From assembly GCF_014773385.1 (NCBI RefSeq), contig NZ_JACXAI010000037.1, positions 1 through 59,213 on the forward strand: a stretch of 59,213 bases of DNA, given 5' to 3'. This document shows, piece after piece, positions 53,942-59,213 of the stretch. A program made the translations under genes and the position numbers. The DNA is from Metabacillus arenae. Lineage in GTDB: Bacteria > Bacillota > Bacilli > Bacillales > Bacillaceae. Position 1 is the stretch's first letter, and every line of letters starts with the position of its first letter. The notes beneath the pieces were generated by a model. It searched no databases. It had not been told where the DNA came from and worked only from the letters and a program-made list of their open reading frames with translations.

Positions 53942-54243
53942 AATGATTTCTAGTATAACCAGTCTCTCTTATAAGTTGTTATCTTAAAAAATCGGTCAAT
54001 GGGTATAGGAATTTATCTTGAATTCAAGTCTTCCGCAAACGGGCCATATTCTGGAGCAATACCTTTAAAGAAAATTGGATTTGTAGGTTAAAATTTAGAA
54101 GAGATTGTGAAATTCTGTACTTAAAGTAACGGGCAGGTTCAATAAGAAATTTGGAAGGAAAGATGGAAGGTGTATCGAAATGTGGATTTTAAAGTTCGAA
54201 AATTGATAAAAAAAATTGATAATTTATAAAAAAGATTGATAAA

Positions 54244-54279
54244 AATGATCTCTTGGGATATTAAGAGGTCATTTTTTTT
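54244..54279 (+). terminator. orphan terminator before the IS remnant
   Basis: TGATCTCTT, 8-base loop, AAGAGGTCA, then eight T residues. No plus-strand gene precedes it in the 53942-54243 stretch, which appears gene-free. Confidence 0.7.
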
Positions 54280-54358
54280 ATTCTTCTGATATTTCAGAGG
54301 TGATTCATTTGGCAAAGCGTAGTAGAACTAACTCTATTGATAAGAATCATCAGAACTG

Positions 54359-54536
54359 CTTTATCTTCAAGAGTTCCAGAGCATGGATCATTTCATTGAG
54401 GAGTTAAAAAGCTACATGACCTATTATAACCACAAACGAATCTAGGCAAAATTAAAGGGCATGAGTCCGGTTCAATACCGGATTCATGCCCAGAAAGCTG
54501 CTTGATATTTGTGCCTAACTTTTTGGGTTCAGATCA
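54359..54536 (+). mobile_element. IS3-family transposase C-terminal remnant and IS end
   Basis: The frame LYLQEFQSMDHFIEELKSYM, TYYNHKRI, stop, AKLKGMSPVQYR then a stop at 54503 matches the end of IS3/IS150-type OrfB, with an internal TAG replacing a glutamine codon. The following CTAACTTTTTGGGTTCAGATC resembles the terminal inverted repeat of such elements. Only the last 50 or so codons remain, so it is inactive. Confidence 0.8.
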
Positions 54537-54559
54537 ACGAAGGCTCTTTTTTTGGGTAA

Positions 54560-55399
54560 TTAGGTTTCATTGGTTGTAAATCTGACGAGGTGAATAATTA
54601 GATAAAAGACTTCTTCGTTGGTACTGTATTTGCCAGTCATGCTTTCGCAGTAGGTAGCGATGGATTGGGCGCATTTGAATTCGTTTGGATATTTGGTTTT
54701 GTGGTGTTCGTATAGGAATGAGTCCTTGGAATTCAGTTGTTTGTTGTCGAAGATTCGTCGGATAAAGTATTGCAGGTGGGTGACGAATCGGTTATATCGC
54801 ATGGATTGGTGGTCGAGTTTGACATTTAGTTGGTACCGTACGATGTTAAGTATATCTTTGAGCATGGTGACGGCGAGTACGGTGTTTTCAAAGTTTTCTT
54901 CCTCGTTTTTGGCGTTGACGAGGTGAAAGGCGATATTGCCAGCTTCTTCTTCTGGTAAGTTGATGTGCAGGTGCTCGTTTAGGTGTGTGATGACGATCAT
55001 GCCTGCTGCGTACTCTTCCGGGTAGTGAATGCGTACGTCGTTTAAGAGTTTGTTTTGTAAGATTACGCCTTTTTCGACGCGTTCGATGGCGAAGGCGATG
55101 TGGTCGAGTAGCATTAAGAAGTAGCGGTCGTCGAGTTCGTTACGCCAATCGGATTTCATTTCTTCGAGTGCGCTATTGATTGTGTCCAAGTAGTCTCTTG
55201 GGATGCTTTCGAGTAGGTGGACGTATTCTTGTTTTGTGCGCTGATCTTTTGGCGTGAAGATTTTTTCGACAGAGCTTTCCTGAATGAGATCGCCTTCTTT
55301 GCTATTGAAGCCAAGGCCTTTTCCCATGACAATGATTTCTTGTCCATTTTCATCGCTTGAGAGCACAAGGCTGTTATTTAATACTTTTTTTACCTTCAT
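54560..55399 (-). CDS. licT: BglG/LicT-family transcription antiterminator
   Basis: 279 residues, usual length. N-terminal RNA-binding CAT domain (1-55) and two PRD domains with the four regulatory histidines visible: His100 (LLDHIAFA), His159 (AFHLVNA), His208 (VTHLQYF) and His270 (IIHLVRF). It binds the RAT element upstream of bglP and blocks its terminator when beta-glucosides are present; activity is set by PTS and HPr phosphorylation. Last gene of the bgl operon, hence autoregulated through its own target. Confidence 0.93.
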   Translation of the reverse strand: MKVKKVLNNSLVLSSDENGQEIIVMGKGLGFNSKEGDLIQESSVEKIFTPKDQRTKQEYVHLLESIPRDYLDTINSALEEMKSDWRNELDDRYFLMLLDHIAFAIERVEKGVILQNKLLNDVRIHYPEEYAAGMIVITHLNEHLHINLPEEEAGNIAFHLVNAKNEEENFENTVLAVTMLKDILNIVRYQLNVKLDHQSMRYNRFVTHLQYFIRRIFDNKQLNSKDSFLYEHHKTKYPNEFKCAQSIATYCESMTGKYSTNEEVFYLIIHLVRFTTNET

Positions 55400-55426
55400 T
55401 AATCATCACCATCTTTATCGTAACAT

Positions 55427-56857
<1,431 letters not shown>

Positions 56858-58723
56858 TTATGCCTCCAGTTTCGTAATGTGCATCAGTGGTTTGCCTGAA
56901 GAAATGCTTTTTTCTTTAATTACATCCAATGAATTAAATTCGTCATGATTAGTGATGATGATCGGTGTGACAGTTTCATATCCTTTTGCCTGAATGGCTT
57001 GCCGGTCGAACGTGACAAGTGTATCACCCTGTTCTACTCGGTCGCCTTGTTTTACGTGCGTCTCAAAGTATTCCCCTTTTAGGCTGACTGTGTCAATCCC
57101 CACATGGATCAATAATTCAATGCCATTGTCGCTTCGAAGACCAACGGCGTGCTTGGATTCCATCATTGTCAAGATCTCACCGGCAAACGGTGCTTTCACT
57201 TCATTTTGATCCGGTAAAATCGCAATCCCTTTTCCAATCAGTTCATTTGAAAAGACATGATCGTTTACAGTGTTTAGGGGCATGACTTTTCCGGATAGCG
57301 GACTAGCGATGACTTCTGTTTGGTTCATTGTTTCTGTTTTTGTATGTGTATGTGTTTGTGTTGTTTCTTCTACTGAATCCTCAAAGCCTAAAATCCATGT
57401 TGCGGCAAATGCGACAACAAACGCAATGGCAATGGTAATGAGTGCGTGTATGATATTCATTGGATTCTCCCCGATAAAAGCAGGGATAGCCGCAAGACCT
57501 GGTGAAACGAATGCGTAGCGGACAAGACCAGAAAGACCGGCATAAATTCCTGCACATGCCCCACCAATCATCGCCGCGATTAATGGTTTCTTTAATTTAA
57601 GTGTAACTCCGTAAAGTGAAGGCTCTGTAATCCCAATTAAGGCAGTGAAACCAGCAGAACCAGCTAATTGTTTTAGCTCTTTGTTTTTTGTTTTCAACGC
57701 AACCGCAAGCGTAGCAGCACCTTGTGCGATGTTGGATGCAAGCATTCCCGGTCCATTAATCATTTCTTCTCCACTATTGGATAGCTGCGTTGTAGCAATA
57801 GGAGTCATTGCCCAAGCAGTTCCAGTGATAATTAGGAATGGCTGTAGTCCACCCATTAGCATTGGGATTAACCAGCTTGCACGGTTGTTGATTGTTTCAG
57901 CGCCAAGGGCAACGAGATCATTTAAATAGGTGCCGATTGGTCCAATGACGACTAACGCGAGAGGTGCTGTAATGATTAAGATTAACATTGGTTTCAAAAA
58001 GAACTTAATGATCGATGGCGAAACACGTTCAGCAAAGCGTTCAATATACGACATAATCCATACGGTAATAATTATCGGTAAAACAGAACCAGCATAATCC
58101 GTTAAGCGCACTGGTACGCCCATAAAGAAAAGGGCTTCTTCAGAGGCTAAAATCGTTGACCAGTTCGGGTGTAGTAACACGCCTGCAATGGTCATGGATA
58201 ACACCGGATTGGTTCCGAACTTAATTGATGCTCCGTATGCAAGTAGTACAGGCATAAAGAAGAATGCAGCATCCGCGACAGTGTTTAAGATAAAGAAGGT
58301 TTGGCTTTCATCAGTTAATACGCCTGTTAACACAAGCACCGCCAAAACGGCTTTGATCATCCCGGCACCAATAATGGCGGGGATAAATGGTGCGAATGTG
58401 GTAGAAATGACGCTAATTAAACGAGAAATGACGCTCTTTTTTTCTTTTTTGACGATATTAGCATTTCCACTTGGTTGCTCGCCCAGTTCTTTTTTTATGG
58501 CAAGGAAGGCTTGTTGGACTTCATTTCCTACTATGACTTGGAATTGACCGCCTTTATTGACGACTGAGATGACGCCCGGTAACTTTTCGATTTTAGCAGC
58601 TTCGACTTTAGAAAAATCAAAGAATTCAAATCGAAGTCGGGTCGCACAATGGGTTATCATCGCTACATTTTCTTTTCCACCTACAAGTTTTAATATGTCT
58701 TTGCCTAGCTGTTTATAATCCAT
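56858..58723 (-). CDS. bglP: beta-glucoside PTS permease, fused EIIBCA
   Basis: 621 residues. EIIB (1-85) with phosphorylated Cys26 in ITHCATRLRF; EIIC (about 105-460) with about ten helices; EIIA (about 480-621) with the active-site His in LLIHVGIDTV. It imports and phosphorylates aryl-beta-glucosides. First structural gene behind a RAT/terminator and a cre site. The linker before EIIA (HTHTKTETMN) is short and polar, as usual. Confidence 0.94.
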   Translation of the reverse strand: MDYKQLGKDILKLVGGKENVAMITHCATRLRFEFFDFSKVEAAKIEKLPGVISVVNKGGQFQVIVGNEVQQAFLAIKKELGEQPSGNANIVKKEKKSVISRLISVISTTFAPFIPAIIGAGMIKAVLAVLVLTGVLTDESQTFFILNTVADAAFFFMPVLLAYGASIKFGTNPVLSMTIAGVLLHPNWSTILASEEALFFMGVPVRLTDYAGSVLPIIITVWIMSYIERFAERVSPSIIKFFLKPMLILIITAPLALVVIGPIGTYLNDLVALGAETINNRASWLIPMLMGGLQPFLIITGTAWAMTPIATTQLSNSGEEMINGPGMLASNIAQGAATLAVALKTKNKELKQLAGSAGFTALIGITEPSLYGVTLKLKKPLIAAMIGGACAGIYAGLSGLVRYAFVSPGLAAIPAFIGENPMNIIHALITIAIAFVVAFAATWILGFEDSVEETTQTHTHTKTETMNQTEVIASPLSGKVMPLNTVNDHVFSNELIGKGIAILPDQNEVKAPFAGEILTMMESKHAVGLRSDNGIELLIHVGIDTVSLKGEYFETHVKQGDRVEQGDTLVTFDRQAIQAKGYETVTPIIITNHDEFNSLDVIKEKSISSGKPLMHITKLEA

Positions 58724-58765
58724 ATCTTAATCCCCTTTTTACGCATTACTGATATTAGTAAACAT

Positions 58766-58850
58766 AAAAAAGACCAAAATAAGATGCACCTATCCCGTTA
58801 AGAAATAGAGCAAATTATTTTGGTCTTGCCTGCTTTACCAGTAACACGCC
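58766..58850 (-). promoter_or_regulatory. RAT antiterminator overlapping an intrinsic terminator (LicT-type switch)
   Basis: On the minus strand the RAT at 58850-58822 contains TGTTACTGGTAAAGCAGGCA, close to the BglG/LicT RAT consensus. Its 3' end overlaps the first arm of a terminator (AAGACCAAAATAA, 58827-58815, pairing with TTATTTTGGTCTT, 58782-58770, then T-run to 58766). The two structures are mutually exclusive, so LicT binding permits read-through into bglP. Confidence 0.92.
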
Positions 58851-58870
58851 AATTTAATTTGTTGATTATA

Positions 58871-58884
58871 ATGAAACGTTTACA
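58871..58884 (-). promoter_or_regulatory. cre-like site and -10 of the bgl operon
   Basis: ATGAAACGTTTACA matches 12 of 14 CcpA consensus positions. On the minus strand a TATAAT -10 (58867-58872) follows it directly, so the cre lies in the promoter spacer. The -35 is weak. Confidence 0.6.
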
Positions 58885-59122
58885 AATAAATTATCATAAC
58901 TATTTGTGTATTACAAGAGTTTATTGATATCCTTTTCATTTTCTTCAATGGTCTGTTCGTCTTCCGCGTATTGGAATTCGTTTACCACTATGGTAATCAT
59001 TAATCACTCTTTATTCCATAATAAGTAACTAGATAAAAGTATTTTACGAATAAGTATCATAGAATTTTAGGCATGACAAAAAAACCTAGAGTTGTCGATT
59101 TTTAAAAAATGACTATTGTAGG

Positions 59123-59213
59123 TTAATTATTGTCTGTTTCGTTAAGACGAGGTTGATACGGTTGTCCGTCTCTCAAAATCGCAAAAATAATGTGGGTTAG
59201 TTTTCGAGCAACT
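59123..59213 (-). mobile_element. IS110-type transposase C-terminus (runs off the window)
   Basis: The minus-strand frame VARKLTHIIFAILRDGQPYQ, then PRLNETDNN and a stop at 59123, resembles the end of IS110/IS1111-family transposases. Only about 29 codons are inside the window; the rest lies beyond its edge, so integrity cannot be judged. Confidence 0.6.

Noticed and set aside
58911-59000. 29-codon ORF (MITIVVNEFQYAEDE and onward) upstream of the bgl promoter
   Set aside because: Coding-like composition but weak ribosome binding site and no recognised family; not enough to call a gene.

Overview
The window looks like chromosomal DNA of a low-GC, endospore-former-type Bacillaceae. Evidence: strong AGGAGG-type ribosome binding sites with frequent TTG and GTG starts, dense intrinsic terminators, CcpA-type cre sites, and B. 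subtilis-like gene sets (btr-feuABC-besA, malKR-maeN, licT-bglPH, ytsJ, hflX, czcD). I cannot name the species.

Layout. 0.4-6.0 kb: malate utilisation locus (malic enzyme, MalK/MalR-type two-component system, 2-hydroxycarboxylate symporter). 6.1-7.9 kb: a palindromic repeat and a decayed OmpR-type two-component system. 8.2-14.7 kb: a seven-gene minus-strand PTS operon (PRD regulator, Gat-type EIIA, EIIB, EIIC, PfkB kinase, two class II aldolases). 14.9-17.5 kb: small membrane proteins and an ECF41 sigma factor with its carboxymuconolactone-decarboxylase-like partner. 17.8-20.9 kb: repeat arrays and an erm-hflX pair behind an attenuator-like leader. 21.4-24.9 kb: an MFS transporter, a LysR regulator and a threonine-synthase-like enzyme. 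25.2-31.2 kb: Fur/Btr-type siderophore uptake and hydrolysis genes. 31.5-39.4 kb: a tripartite tricarboxylate transporter (tctBA and tctC divergent), an AEC carrier, a methyltransferase and a CitS/CitT-type two-component system. 39.7-42.9 kb: a 20-bp periodic array, a Uma2 nuclease, a DUF3231 protein and czcD. 43.2-44.4 kb: a broken MocR regulator. 45.1-51.8 kb: an operon of GntR regulator, argininosuccinate-lyase-superfamily enzyme, TAXI binding protein, fused TRAP permease and opine dehydrogenase. 52.3-53.9 kb: a TetR regulator and a hydrolase. 54.3-59.2 kb: an IS3-family remnant, a LicT-controlled beta-glucoside operon, and the edge of an IS110-type transposase.

How it fits together. A recurrent theme is import and use of carboxylates: four unrelated transporter families (2HCT, TTT, AEC, TRAP-TAXI) and two CitA-family two-component systems lie within about 50 kb, several with cre-like sites. 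Fumarate released by the lyase of the TRAP operon could feed into malate and the malic enzyme. The most novel-looking system is the GntR-lyase-TRAP/TAXI-opine dehydrogenase operon, which I infer imports and dismantles N-carboxyalkyl (opine-like or N-succinyl-like) amino acids. Other points of interest are the erm-hflX pair, the two-aldolase PTS pathway, and two distant intergenic arrays with an exact 20-bp period.
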